From Spisula solida (Eukaryota > Mollusca > Bivalvia > Venerida > Mactridae), in assembly GCA_947247005.1 (NCBI GenBank), contig OX365944.1, positions 21,489,501-21,553,500 on the forward strand: a DNA stretch of 64,000 nucleotides. Direction: 5' to 3'. The notes under the pieces were generated by a model, which made no database searches, was not told where the DNA came from, and was given only the letters and a program-made list of their open reading frames with translations. Shown piece by piece: positions 11,349 to 23,885 of the stretch. Positions within the stretch are counted from its first letter, which is position 1. Each line of letters begins with the position of its first letter. The translations under genes were made by a program, and so were the position numbers.

Positions 11349-13804
11349 TGGAAGCCCTGGAGGGCACTTTTGACTTATGACTTGTGACTTATGACTTGTG
11401 ACTTATAACTTGTGACTTGTGACTTAGGAGTTGTGACCAAACAAACTATAAATATATTTGCATGCTTTATTTTTCCCTTACGTGTAACAATAACATGGAT
11501 AAAAACGGATGATACGTGAATCGGATTTTTATATTTTCAGCAAGACAGGTAAGTCAGTTTTAGTTGTTTGATTAAATAACAATTGTTAACGGATTTACAA
11601 TCATTCTACTACATAAGAGTTAGGTTTAAAATTCTTCTTTATCGATATGTTATTGCATACAAAGTTAGAATATATTTCCAACTTTTTGATTATAATTTTA
11701 GCGTCACAATCCTGACGAATCTTTTGGTTAAGGGGAGGGAATAGAATGACCAGTGTAATTAAAATGTTTGTTTGTTTTTGCAGGTGGAGATAAATTAAAT
11801 ATATGTCGTGGAATCCTGAAAATATCTCTTGTGGAATATTGCATAAAAAGCTGAGAACAACTACTTTAATGGACAGAAATGCATATACGCACAAGTTGAG
11901 CATAAATATTATTGTCTCATTGTGAACCTACATATACTCAAATGGAAGTTATGGTTGATATAGTCGACAGAGAAATACAAACCGATCTGGACTGGGTGAC
12001 ACACAATAAGAATGTTTATGGTAAAGGATCCCTAAAACCCTGTACCATGATAGAGTTCGACACAAAAACCTTGATGATATACATGTACTCCAATTGATTT
12101 TGAGATGTTGGAAGGGCGCGTGTTTAATTCCAAACAGAAGTTCACCCATTTACAGCATATGCCATGATTAAAAATATTTGTATAACTAAGTATGGCATGT
12201 TGTTAGTCGGTATTGTTATGCCGAGCCACTTTAGTATATTAATTTTATGTGTATGTTGCTCTATTAATTTTGACATGTATGTCTAATGCTTCATTTATTC
12301 GTATAGTAAAGCATTAATATGGTTATAACGTCTGGTTTATTTCTTCATTTCAATTAAGATTTTGACTTGTGACTTGTGACTTGTGACTTGAGACTTGTGA
12401 CTTGTGACTTGAGACTTGTGACTTGTGACTTGTGACTTGAGACTTGAGACTTGAGTTGTGACTTGTGACTTGTGACTTGTGACTTGTAACTTGAGACTTG
12501 AGACTTGTGACTTGTGACTTGAGACTTGTGACTTGTGACTTGTGACTTGTGACTTGAGACTTATAACTTGTGACTTGTGACTTGTAACTTATGACTTATC
12601 ACTTGTGACTTGGGACTTGAGACGTGTAAAATACATTCTACCTTTGATAAAATTATAGACAGCAAAATATATCATAATAAGTGTTATTATAATCAATGTT
12701 GTAATTTAATATGAGTTTGTTATCCTGCGTTTGTTATCAGTATCCATTGAAGCCAAACTCTTGGAATGATATTTAATCATGAAATTGACAGTGTTTTTGG
12801 TCTTTGCTTTATATTGTATACAAAGTTAACACAAATGCAGTATTATGTTGTAAATGATGAAAGGTAGACAAAAACACATTTGCAAATGACAACTTTGAGT
12901 CTGTTGCATTACATGTATTTCAAAACATGACAAAATGGCGTATTATTTCTAAACATGTCTGTCCGACATTACGTCTATGAAATTAAACGTATACGGATAC
13001 TATAAAGCTATCCTGAAAAGCTTAGTTCGTAGGCGCCATAAATGTAAATGTATTGATATCCACTACTTGGAATTGTCCGGAAAACCTTATAATGTTCTAC
13101 TTCACCATTATGTTACATAACACAATCACATTCAAAATTTATTCTAGCCCATAGTGTCACACAATTGCCAAGTTTACATTTGAGCCGGTTGCTTTGCTGG
13201 GTTTAAAGACTATATAGGTAAATAGGTTTGCGCCACATTATTTGTCGAACGAAACGCACCGAACAAACACACACAGCACGGATATTCAAGTTTCTTCACC
13301 TGGAAAAATGTAGAAGAACATATAATTCTTATTACTTAAACAAAACTTAAAATCTAATTCATTGCACCATGTATGATCCGAACTATCTGTCTCAAATGAG
13401 ACGCAAAAATAATAGCGAAAAGGAAGCAAACCATTATAATTCTGTATGTACATGTACACGTATAATACACAACTATGCCATGTGACATTATGCTATTACA
13501 TGAACGGTATTCTAGTTAATGGTGTTAACAATTCAGAATAACGGTTCGATGCCTTCAACAATGACGATTTCATTCAAACAAAACTAATGCCGACTTACCT
13601 GACTCACTATAGACTATTATCAGGTAATTCCGATTCAGACAGCATGCTTCACCATCCACGCTGTCCAAGGAAGTGCGCGCAGATTTATTTATAGAATGTA
13701 AGTCACAAGTCATAAGTCACAAGTCATAAGTCACAAGTTCTAAGTCACAAGTCATAAGTCACAAGTCCCAACACCTAAGTCAAAAGTGCCCTCCAGGGCT
13801 TCCA
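11349..13804. mobile_element. 2.46-kb TIR element built on a GACTTGT heptamer
   Basis: Both ends carry TGGAAGCCCTGGAGGGCACT followed by TTTGACTTA in inverted orientation, then runs of the heptamer GACTTAT/GACTTGT (11371-11425 and, inverted, 13699-13780). Inverted homology continues inwards (GGTAAGTCAG near 11548 and its complement near 13594-13603). TA flanks both ends (11347-11348, 13805-13806). The middle holds a further heptamer array (12362-12624). No transposase recognised; the 100-residue minus-strand ORF at 11601-11903 shows no family motif. Probably a non-autonomous DNA transposon. Confidence 0.8.
12362..12624 (+). repeat. GACTTGT/GACTTGA heptamer minisatellite
   Basis: About 37 copies of a 7-bp unit (GACTTGT with GACTTGA and GACTTAT variants), the same heptamer that forms the inner terminal inverted repeats of the surrounding element. 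Confidence 0.93.
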
Positions 13805-15267
13805 TATATACGAGCTTCTTTAATGATCGGTACCAATCGTAGCATTTGATATTCCCAATGTTCGCCATCCAAACCATGAAAAAATCATACTACTAATCAT
13901 ATATAATATAAGTTAGAAATAGAATAAAATATCGCATCTTGATTGCATTTGCAAAGTCAGCGATAATTAAAAACTGTTTGATGAATTTCATGAAATACGC
14001 CGTTCAGTCTTGATTTCAAAGATAAATAATAAAATTAAAGTGTTTGAGAAAGTATGATAATCTTTGTTAATAGCACAAAATTATATTGAAATGTCCACTA
14101 TTTTTTGCGGACCCATATTGATCTATTTTGGATCATAAACGGATTTGATCTTGCTTTGCAGAACATCAGATAAAGTATAGTATATCCCCAAACACTTAAC
14201 ATGTTTTCATTGACTTGCTAGGCATCGACATAAAGCTGTGGATTATTACATTATTTTATCAAACAATAATTAAAATCTGTTAAGTAGCAAGTCATTAAAT
14301 AGTAATATCCCAGTAGGTGGTAATCAGTTCTGTCACAAGGTACATCTTTTCAGCTATCATATAATGTTTATGGCTCCTGTCGGCAATATGAATCTCCAAA
14401 TAGCTAAAGTTTGTCTCAGTATACGGAATGTTTTTGGACAGTTTTCTCAGAGGAATTATGTGCCACTTCTCTCTCCAATCCTCCTTCTGTAATTGCAATT
14501 CAGACTGCACATGGTGTTCCTTTTTTGATGATTTCAATTGATAATAATCTTAACCTTGCAGCTCGTTTTCGTCAATTTGGACCGCGTTTTATTAAAAATC
14601 CATAATGCATGACCGTTCACTGACATTTTTTAGAAACGCACGGGTAACATTTACTGCTTTGTAGTGATCTACAATGTAAGAACAAATGACAGAACAATGT
14701 TCCCCAACGTGTGTGCTAACAAATGCATGACGTCATTAACTTAACAAAATGTAATGTCGCCGGCTTAAATTTGTTATTTCTGGCGTTCCTTTGACCCAGT
14801 AACTATAGTAATGTGATAAAAAGAATACTTCACTCGTTGTCTTTGACATCCACATCACTTATACTCGTCACGAAATCAAAGGCTCGCTTAATAACTTGAG
14901 TTTTCTAGACTCGTTAAAATATAATGTTGATCTCCAAAGACTACACATGACGTATCCTGTATTTCCTTTCCGACAGAGAAAGATAAGATGATCCTCCAAG
15001 ACCGAAAGGTCTCCTAAGTCATAATGATCAATAAAACATGCCCTGAAGCTTAAGGATTTAAATGACACTTCAAATATGATATATTTTGTATTGATATGAA
15101 AGTAAATGCAACATTTACTGAATTCAAACCTATCACTTGCCACTCAATATGTTAAACGAAAATTATATAGAGGATATTTGTTGATTTTTGTGTAAGATCT
15201 AATTTTATTTCACTGAGTGGGTACAGAAAATCAATATTTGCACGAGTGGCGATGTGAGGTCGAGTGA
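13805..15267. other. Stretch without recognised genes
   Basis: AT-rich sequence with short ORFs on both strands, such as 14295-14537 and 14868-15143 on the minus strand. None has a family motif, a splice-bounded frame or low-divergence repeats. Confidence 0.4.
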
Positions 15268-15714
15268 AACAAGAGCACCGCCTACGGGTGCTAGACGCTA
15301 GACATTCTTGTACTTGATAGTAACCTTGCTCATATGTGAGTCAAAAAGGGCAGATAACTCATAAATATAGGTCACATAGTTACAAGCCTTGTCTGTATGA
15401 ACTCCACTTGTGAATAACTATGTTGAGTTTCAAGTGGATACCTTTGATAGTATTTGAGTAATTGACATTTTGTGTAAAGATTCAAAGTCAAAAAGGGGAA
15501 TAACTCTTATAAAATGCAGTATAGAGTTGTTTCCTCTTGTCAGTAGATGTATGTCATCACATTGCACACGTGTACTGACTTTCAAGTTGAAAGCTTTGAT
15601 AATGTTTGAGAAAATTCAGTTTATGTGTAAAATGTGCCACTATTTATATGTACTAAGTCCAAACAAGGGCAGATAACTCCATGAATATTGATCACAGAGT
15701 TATCAGCCCTTATA
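15268..15714 (+). repeat. Dispersed repeat (CAAGAGCACCGCCTACGGGT family), left half
   Basis: Shares with 43657-44215 the order: ACAAGAGCA..GCCTA, CTTGATAGTA, TGCTCATATGTGAGT, CAGATAACTCATAAAT, TTTCCTCTTGTCAGTAGATGT, TGCCACTATTT. Interrupted by the transposon at 15715-16735; the right half is 16736-16905. Confidence 0.75.
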
Positions 15715-16735
15715 CAGGGTGTCCCAAAATAACGGGGACCTAGGTTAAACATTTGTGACTTTGTCTCTTTTATCAATAACACATTGCCAATATGACAAAA
15801 CATTAAGGGATAAACACAGTTCAAAATACCAGCATCATAATTGTGATTATTTAGTTCAATACCCTGAGTTACCTCCCTTGTTTTCAATCACGTGTTTTTG
15901 GTATATTAGCATACAGTGAACAAGGATTTCAGCGTGTTCATAGAGATATATTTATATGCTGACTCCTAATGACAACGCAGGTGTCCCATAGTCAAGGATA
16001 ATGGGTCTGCATACACTAATTAATTTTCATCATGTACAGCAAACAAATTCACTTTAGAACTCATATCCAAGCTATATCTAGGTCACTTGTCCTTAAGTAT
16101 GAGGTCAAATGTCAGAACTTTCTTGCGAATGTATCTTCTTTTTGCTGCTGATTTGTTGTAATAAGTTGTTTCTGCTTTCTTATAAATGCTGACACACTAA
16201 ATGACTCTGATATATATCTATGAACTCTTAGTTTGGATAAAAATTCACCTGGTTACTCTTGATTCTTACTAAGCTTTATTGTTGATTGTTCTCAATAATG
16301 ATAAAATAATATTTATATTTTGCTTCTTTGGTGATTGTAAATGAATTGTTTGAAGGTAACGCCTACTTCCCTTTTATTTAGTAAACCAACCACTTTTCTC
16401 CCGCTTTCATTATTTCATTGCAATGTTCTTCGCTTTTTAAAGATTTTCTTCTATGCTGTGACTTTAAAACCTTGTGTTCTCAAAATGACCGCTCAGACAA
16501 CAACTTCTTACTAAATGATGACATTTTCCACGAAATGCAGCCAAAAAATAATCAGGAATTCACGCCATTGATAAAATGATGATGTTTTCTGTTATAAAGC
16601 AAAACATATTAATAAGAACCTATTTTAGAAGTCGAGATCACTTTTACACACTCTAACAAAAGAACAGTCAAATTCATTAAAAACTAAATAAGTTATAAGG
16701 GTTTTAGGTAGGTCCCCGTTTTTTGGGACACCCTG
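15715..16735. mobile_element. 1.02-kb Tc1/mariner-like element, nested
   Basis: Starts CAGGGTGTCCCAAAATAACG then GGGACCTA; the right end is the inverted counterpart with one base fewer. TA duplications lie at 15713-15714 and 16736-16737. CAGGGTGTCCC is a common terminus in Tc1/mariner-type elements. The interior has no readable transposase, so it is non-autonomous. It splits the dispersed repeat 15268-16905; the related copy at 43657-44215 supplies an empty site (TCAGTATGGACTCCCC near 44117). Confidence 0.88.
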
Positions 16736-16905
16736 TAGTGTGGACCCCCCTTGTGATGGTGAATAACTATTTTAAGTTTCAAGTTGATACCTTTGATAGT
16801 ATTTTAGTAATAGACAGAGAAATTTACTCTGACAATAAACTTAACTAACGCACACGGTCACACACGCACACGATTCCGTCACGACAATTGCTCGACTTTT
16901 TTTCT
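16736..16905 (+). repeat. Dispersed repeat (CAAGAGCACCGCC family), right half
   Basis: Continues the family after the transposon: GTGTGGACCCCCCTTGTGAT, GAATAACTATTTTAAGTTTC, TACTCTGACAAT. It matches 44110-44215. Confidence 0.75.
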
Positions 16906-17858
16906 TTGAAAAGTCGAGCTCATAAAATTGATCTTGCACCAAAAGTCAACAAATTTTCTGTTTATTATATGCCTCAATTTCTCTTAAAACGGTTCAATAA
17001 TTGGTTTAATTTGAAAAATTCACGTCATCATGACGTCAAGTATATTTGAAAGCCCTGCGACGTTGTCTTTTTCTGCATGATACTGGAACCAGCTTCCAAA
17101 AACAGTGGAAATAACAAAATGATAATTTCACTGTTATTTTCACTGTTAATTTCACTGTAAAATCTCCATAGTCCATTGTCAGCAAATAATAAATTATGTT
17201 ATTTTTCTATTCGCATGAGCCGATGGCTTGTTAAACTTTTAAAATAAACTATCGGTATCCATATACATGTTTTCTCCGTTTATAGAAAGTAGTTTCAGGA
17301 TGTTTGCCATTGGCACATATTAAGAACAGGATTGGATAACTTTTGTTGATAACGGATAAACTTATAGATTGTTTCGTGTGAACATACATGTATATCAGAA
17401 GCCATTTTTGATGGGGATTAACGTGTACATTTTGTAAGGCTCTAATAAAGGTGTGTGTAAACAAAAAACAGATAAGACACACAGTAGTTCCTGAATTGTT
17501 TGATACAAGTTTATGTTTTACGGATCTTGGTAGGAAAAAATGAAGACAACATCCGCTTCCGGTGTTTGAACAATTAAATGACGACAAGTGATAATCAGTG
17601 AGCATTTCCTTAACATTAGTGTGTGCTTATGTAGGAATACTACATTTTGATATGTCTACAATAAATTACTTCTCCAAGGTGTTCAATTGTTTCCGAGAAT
17701 AGCTGATAAGATATATACATGTGTATAGCTTTTTGGAGAGAACTCTAGCCTTGTAAGTATGAGCAAAAAACGGATACTATCAACGTTGCGCGGTCGACTA
17801 GGCGCTGGTTATCAGTTATCGGTGTAGATTGGAAGTGTCCATGTTTATGCCTTAAATA

Positions 17859-18752
17859 AAGGGTGTAAACAAAGTTCGTTCTGGTTTTTGAAAAGCTTTT
17901 TTACACAAAACAAATATATTTGGCCCAAATTTTGCACCAAGTCTCCTTATACAATGACATCATTATGTGTAACAGTTTTAGCTGATTGACTGTCAGTATT
18001 TTTTCAAACGCAATGAAGAAATTTGCGATCTTGTTTTCGAAAATGACGTAAACGACGTCGTGACTGGGTAAAGTTTGAAATACTCCGTTTATTTTCCCAT
18101 CATTGTATCGTTTTGTATGTTTTAAACTTAATGCCTTTTGTTTTCCCATACACGTGTTTTTTTTCTAAATGACGCATTTTTGTCTATTCAGGCTTTCCTT
18201 TACGTTCTGAGTTATTTAGTTGCTTTTCACTTGATAAATGATGTATGCCATCGCCAATGCCATTTTATTTATGTCCGGAGAAGTTGTTCCTGTAATTTTC
18301 TGCCGTTGTTTGTACATAGTCGGTCATTTTCCATACCCTACTCTCATTTTTCGCTTGACGTTTCCATTACGCCATGTTCGTCGCAATCGAAACCATGTAC
18401 TTACAAATTCCTAGTCGTGCTCCAATTAAGCCATCGACGACTAAAAGCATAATAAATTGTTGAACAACATGAATGTTTCAAATGCCTAAATCTGACTATG
18501 TTTCATTTCTGCATTTTTTTCTGTTTGTCGACTCCTCTTTAAAATGACAGTCGAAGTAACGTTAACCAAAGCTTACTGGCGCGTTCTATAAATGCATGGC
18601 AACGGTGCCCATCAGAACGGAATACAAAACAAAATAAACAACAGTTCCTAAATTTAGTACGGTACCATCGATCTAAATTTCATGATAAATCGTCTGGTAA
18701 AAATAATAATATGGCATACTTTCTGACCGGAACGAACTTTCTTTACACCCTT
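17859..18752. mobile_element. 0.9-kb TIR element inserted in duplication copy 2
   Basis: Left AAGGGTGTAAACAAAGTTCG plus TTCTGGT is matched by the right end in reverse complement (AAGGGTGTAAAGAAAGTTCG plus TTCCGGT). Duplication copy 1 goes directly from TGCCTTAATAGT to TATGCACG near 570. Small ORFs inside (minus 17901-18149, plus 18138-18452) have no family motif I recognise. Confidence 0.75.
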
Positions 18753-19326
18753 CAGTAATGCACGAAAAATGGCATTCGGAAATGCATTTAATTGTCCTTT
18801 TTTGTAAACAAAGGCTAGTGTTATCGTCGGTGGACTATACATGCATATTAAAACATTCATTCTCGCACCATAATTCTGTTTTGTCGTATCAATGTACTGT
18901 ACATAGTGGATGACAAGTAACATGCTAGTTCAGGTAATACTAGTAAAAATGGTTCAATAGGAGGAACACACCTATATATAATATTCGCAATAACTAAATC
19001 ATCAATAATTATTGTTGAATCATTTATTGTCCTTTATTATACCTTCCTATGTACATGAACTTGCAGTTCATTTATTTCTTCACTTATATGTGTATGTATC
19101 ATAATGTAATTATGAATCATGACCGCAATGGCTTAATTTCAGATTTTAATAAATGCATTTTACAAAGGTATGTGGTGGAAGTATGTTTTGGTAAAACAAG
19201 CAATAAATCACTCTATGCGTCTGTAATACATATTTTCACTGTGTATGACGAACAAATGTGTTTCTTGATTTATATATATATATTTTATATCATTTTACTG
19301 TAAAGAGGTCGTACATCTTTTCATTT

Positions 19327-19576
19327 ATATATCACTGGCTTAGAATGAGATGGTTTCGATCATATAAGTTACATACATATTTGAAATCTGCACATCCCAA
19401 TGCGCTTCGTTTGAGCCTATTTTCATGAAAACCGGAACAGGTCATTTTGACCGGACTGAAGTTGAAAAAGCTTGATATGTTCATAAGTACGGTGTAGTTT
19501 TCAGAGAGTTTTTTCTTGTTTTTTAAACATAGCGTTTTGGTTCTTACGACCTTCTCATTCTAAGCCGGCGATATGT
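19327..19576. mobile_element. Short TIR element within duplication copy 2
   Basis: Counterpart of 2172-2418, with the same inverted ends at the same place in the duplicated block. Confidence 0.6.
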
Positions 19577-22500
19577 CAGCCAGCAGCTATAGACCTTAAC
19601 ATTATTACTATCCGGGGCTGACACTTTACTTTGAATTTAGGAACAAGTGTATTTAGTGGTTTGAAAGGCGGAGTGAAACATTTCTATGAAAGTATGTAGG
19701 TTGTTCTATCATACTAGATGTACATATAATACGAGTTCAATCAGAGCAGATGGAGAAAGCAGCAGGTTAATACGAGTATACCTTCACATGCATTACCCAC
19801 GCGCTTGATAGCTCGTGTCTTTTCATTACATCTTTTATCTTGTTTATGTGAAATAACGTTTTTACGATGATATGTAGCTTTGTTGCATGACATACAATAA
19901 AGGTTAACAAACACTGTTATCAGTGCGTGAATTATCGCTGCACGTCAAATATTTTTGTATTAAAAAATGTGGAAATCTTGATAACCTGAAGAAGTCATTT
20001 TTCCCGGCATGTTCAAAACCAGTTAAATCCGCACTAAAAGTGAATGAAATTATCCGAGACTTTATTCCATTCAGAATATTACAGCTCTCATTTTCTTTTC
20101 CAAATGCCTATAGGCCTAATAAATGAAATGATTAGTTTTAAAGATAAGTATGTTCTAGTTTTCTATTTTCTGTAGAATCATGACTGTATACTGGGAATGC
20201 GCTTTACAATATCGATAATCAACTAAGAATTTCATTCGGTGCAGTTTGAACTCCTGAAGTTTCAGGGCATTTCTTGTTTCATTTTACTTCAAATAGCTAA
20301 TTGTATACATGTACTTAAAGTATGTACAATTATTTATTCTACCTTCTCATAACAGGATGTCCACTGATTTTGTCGTTTGACAAGTATCCGTAAGCTTAAA
20401 ACGATGATTTCTCGTAAATTTACTACAATATACGAGCCTTGTCATGAACAAGCAGTAAACTATGATGATATCGGATTCCGGGATCAAAGATTTAAACCAA
20501 ATCTGGATTTGTTGTTTTTATAACACTTATGGGATCAAATATTTGGAAAGAGTAAAAATTCTAGTGACGTAAGAAAAAAGAACTTGAATCAGCACGATCG
20601 ACTTCAATGTACAATAAAACCACACTAACAACTAACACAGCGTATAAACCAAATCACTGTATGACTTGTTGTACTATACAATCCAACGTGTAACACTTAT
20701 TGTGAGCAAAAGCATCTATGATTTCCGATCAATGTATGCATTCATGGAAAACTATACAAATCATCGTGTGTGCCTTATTGCGATAACCGGATGTTGACCC
20801 GTTTGTACACTGTGAACTTATAATTATAACATGTTACCTAATTAAGACCACATCAAATACCTGTTGACTGCAATTTTCTTTATTCAACCCCAATCTTACG
20901 ACCGCACCCAATGAACAGACAAACTGTGCAGTCAATGGCCTCACTGCGTACACGTAGAAACAACTTAAATAATGCATATTCACGAACATTTATTTTTTTA
21001 CAAATATTTAACACAAATATTAACACTTTCAAAATAAAAACGTTGTTACAAATAAGTCATGTACAAAACATATCTCAGTTAGAACTAATTAAAACATCTA
21101 CATACAAATAAACTTTGTAACAGATAATAAACCAAATAGTCAGAACCAGCTGCGTCGATTCGCATAGCTATAAGAATACCTCAGCCATGCACGCGCAGCA
21201 TTTTCCATTTTGTTTGAAAGCGATATGACATCAGCAGTAAAGAATATGGCTAATTCAAACCATTTGAAGCAACCTGTGTTCTAGAAGTGTTCATGACAAC
21301 AGTTTGTATCGCTTTGGTGATAGGTGATAATTTTGATTGATTTGATGTCAAGATTTTGGTCGTCATCGTTGTTGTCTTTGTCTTCCATATTAAAATTTCT
21401 GATGACGTTAATCCACGATGTGATATGACCGGTTCGTTTGGCAAACGAAATAGTTTTCTTAACCAAGAGACGTCTTGCGACTCGTTTTGGGCCTTTGTTC
21501 TTTTTACTGGCCCTACCGTCTTTTTTGCTCGTTATTCGGAGGTGTTAGAAGAGAAAATCAAATATCACTGAACAAAATACCGACGTCAAGGATGTTGGCA
21601 GGGTGTGGTCGATTGCTGACATCTTCATTTTGCTTTTAAAATATATTCTTCTCTGCTCAAATTAACCGACCAGTCGGTTGTATGAGGTGTTTCGAAAAGT
21701 TCAAATAGAGTTTCCGTTCCATATCTTTTCTATTGTATGAACATGTGTGCTGTACGTATATAATGAAAGGGAGAATTCTTGACATACTTTACTTTCTGAC
21801 GGACATTATTTTAAGTTTTCGGACATTTAAATATAAAACATGTCCATTCGACATATTTATAAAATATTTGCGGAAAAATGATATTCGTCATATTTTAAAC
21901 AACGATCATAACATATACTCGTACATAACAATCATGGTTTACATGTACGACTGCATTAAAATTGTAGTCGTTATTACAATGTACAACAATGCAAATGAAC
22001 ACATATGTTCGCCCTTCTTCAGATATAATATAAAATATTTCAAACTCCTTATAGCAACATGTAAGAGTGTAGTATGTGCCGACAGCTGCAATAGTTTCCG
22101 TAACGAAATATTTTGTATACATTTGATTGCATACATATATTAAATACATGACTGAAGACTGTAATAACAAAAGCAATGCACGCACAGAGATAAGACAGAA
22201 ATTTGACACAAAGCAACTTTCGGAATTGAGTCGGAAAATATACATAATTTAGGAAGACTGACAACAAGTACTTCTACAAAATAGATATCTATACACGCAC
22301 AATGCCCTTCACAAGCAAGGCATTTATATCCGGAACACGCCAAACTACATGCATGCGACGCTGACTGCAATAGTTGCTGACAAAAAATGTAGTAATGTTC
22401 ACTGCTCGACGGTCCGTTTGTGTTCACAATTCCAGGACTTCTTTAGGACGTTGTTGTAGAGTATTATCATCGATACGCCAAGTTGAGCATAATCATACGT

Positions 22501-22790
22501 ACAGGAATATCAAGTTTGTTGTGAACTCCGAGAAAAACTATCGAAGAATCTTTGTATAGCTCCACCCTCGTTTTCTAACAAAACAGAAAAAAGCAAACAG
22601 TTATTATCAATGTACTTTATGTTTCAATAACAATACTTATTGAAGTATCTTATACATGTAGCAATGCGTATTATGATAAACGAATGTATGAGCGATGTCG
22701 CTGCAACGACCAATCGTTGTTCAAAGATCATGTTTGGTTCCCCTTGCTCTCATAGTCCTACGATTGGTATTTAAACCTGAATCGAATCAT

Positions 22791-23885
22791 GAAATCTATG
22801 TACATTATAAATGTTAGAAAGTATGCTTTTTTAAACGTGTTAGTTTTGATATTTAAGACTAACGATTTGGACAATTAAAACACAATTATGATATTTCCCT
22901 ATAATTATAAGTTCCCTCTGTTTCGCTGATCAATATTAAAAAGCTAGCTTAAACTTATCTATAATATTCCTCGCAACACTATCGCAACATGTACGATGTA
23001 CGACAGTTTAGCGTTCAGTCGGTAAAGATACGGTGTAATCATTGGTATATATCAACCATTAAAAGATTTGAATACATTATTTATGAGCTGCATCTTACAT
23101 TTGCATTTAAATACTCATTTATTTCACATTCTACGTTTCGATAAAGATTCATCTTTTTTGTTTACTATTAATTATACATGTGTTCGATCAATGTCAATGT
23201 TTCCCCGCTTTGACATTAATCAAGGGAATTTGAGACCATAAAACTTAGATATGAATGCATTCAAAACATATTTTCCTCTTCAATGATGTAAATAAAATGT
23301 ACTGTAAAAGATATTTATTCGTTGGAACGGTTTTCGTTGGTTGTCGTTAATAAACTCAACTACGTAATTATGTCGCAACTTCAATTGGTTGTTTTTATCC
23401 TGTATGTTTCTAAAAATTGAATTGTTTACATTTTGCAATAAACGACCCCGGTAAATTGCAATTTTTCACATTGGTGATTACTTATTTACGACAATGTTAT
23501 TCCAGCGAATATAAATGATTTCACAGTACAGAATATGAGTTCGGGAAGTACTAATTATACGAAATCTTCGAACACAGAGTATTACTATAACTGATACCGG
23601 GTATGACCTTGCAAACGCAAGTACATTTTGTATCACCTTAATGACGAACCTCTCTTAAAACCGTAAATATCCATATATCCGGTTTATGGAAGTTCCATTG
23701 AGACCAAACAAGTATTAACGATACGGAAACACAGATTTGGCTGATACTAATTACAACGTCTCCCCTTATCTCTGTAACTTCAATTGCTTGAATCACCAAA
23801 TCCTACCCGCATTGTCAACAAACTGTTTAACGTGGAATAAACCCAATTATACAGTACAGAGGAATGTTGTTGAGATTATTACATA
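22791..23885. other. Stretch without recognised features
   Basis: Unique-looking AT-rich sequence between the end of duplication copy 2 and satellite array 2. It has no counterpart between copy 1 and array 1, where the satellite begins almost at once. No gene seen. Confidence 0.45.

Larger units (their letters stand above)
17228..22790 (+). repeat. Segmental duplication, copy 2
   Basis: Direct copy of 1-5945, displaced by about 17.2 kb. It lacks copy 1's 662-1662 and 3985-4268 insertions and carries its own 0.9-kb TIR insertion (17859-18752). A stretch also present in copy 1 (about 3490-3680) recurs a third time at 58318-58500, so the duplicated block includes dispersed repeats. No coding region recognised. 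Confidence 0.9.

Noticed and set aside
11540..11550. Apparent plus-strand microexon between TTTTCAG and GTAAGTCAG
   Set aside because: The GGTAAGTCAG lies in the inverted subterminal part of the TIR element and recurs inverted at 13594-13603, so it is element structure, not a splice site.
13604..13700. Minus-strand open frame ending at GTGAGTCAG|GTAAGT
   Set aside because: Also inside the 2.46-kb TIR element; the donor-like site is the other copy of its inverted subterminal motif.
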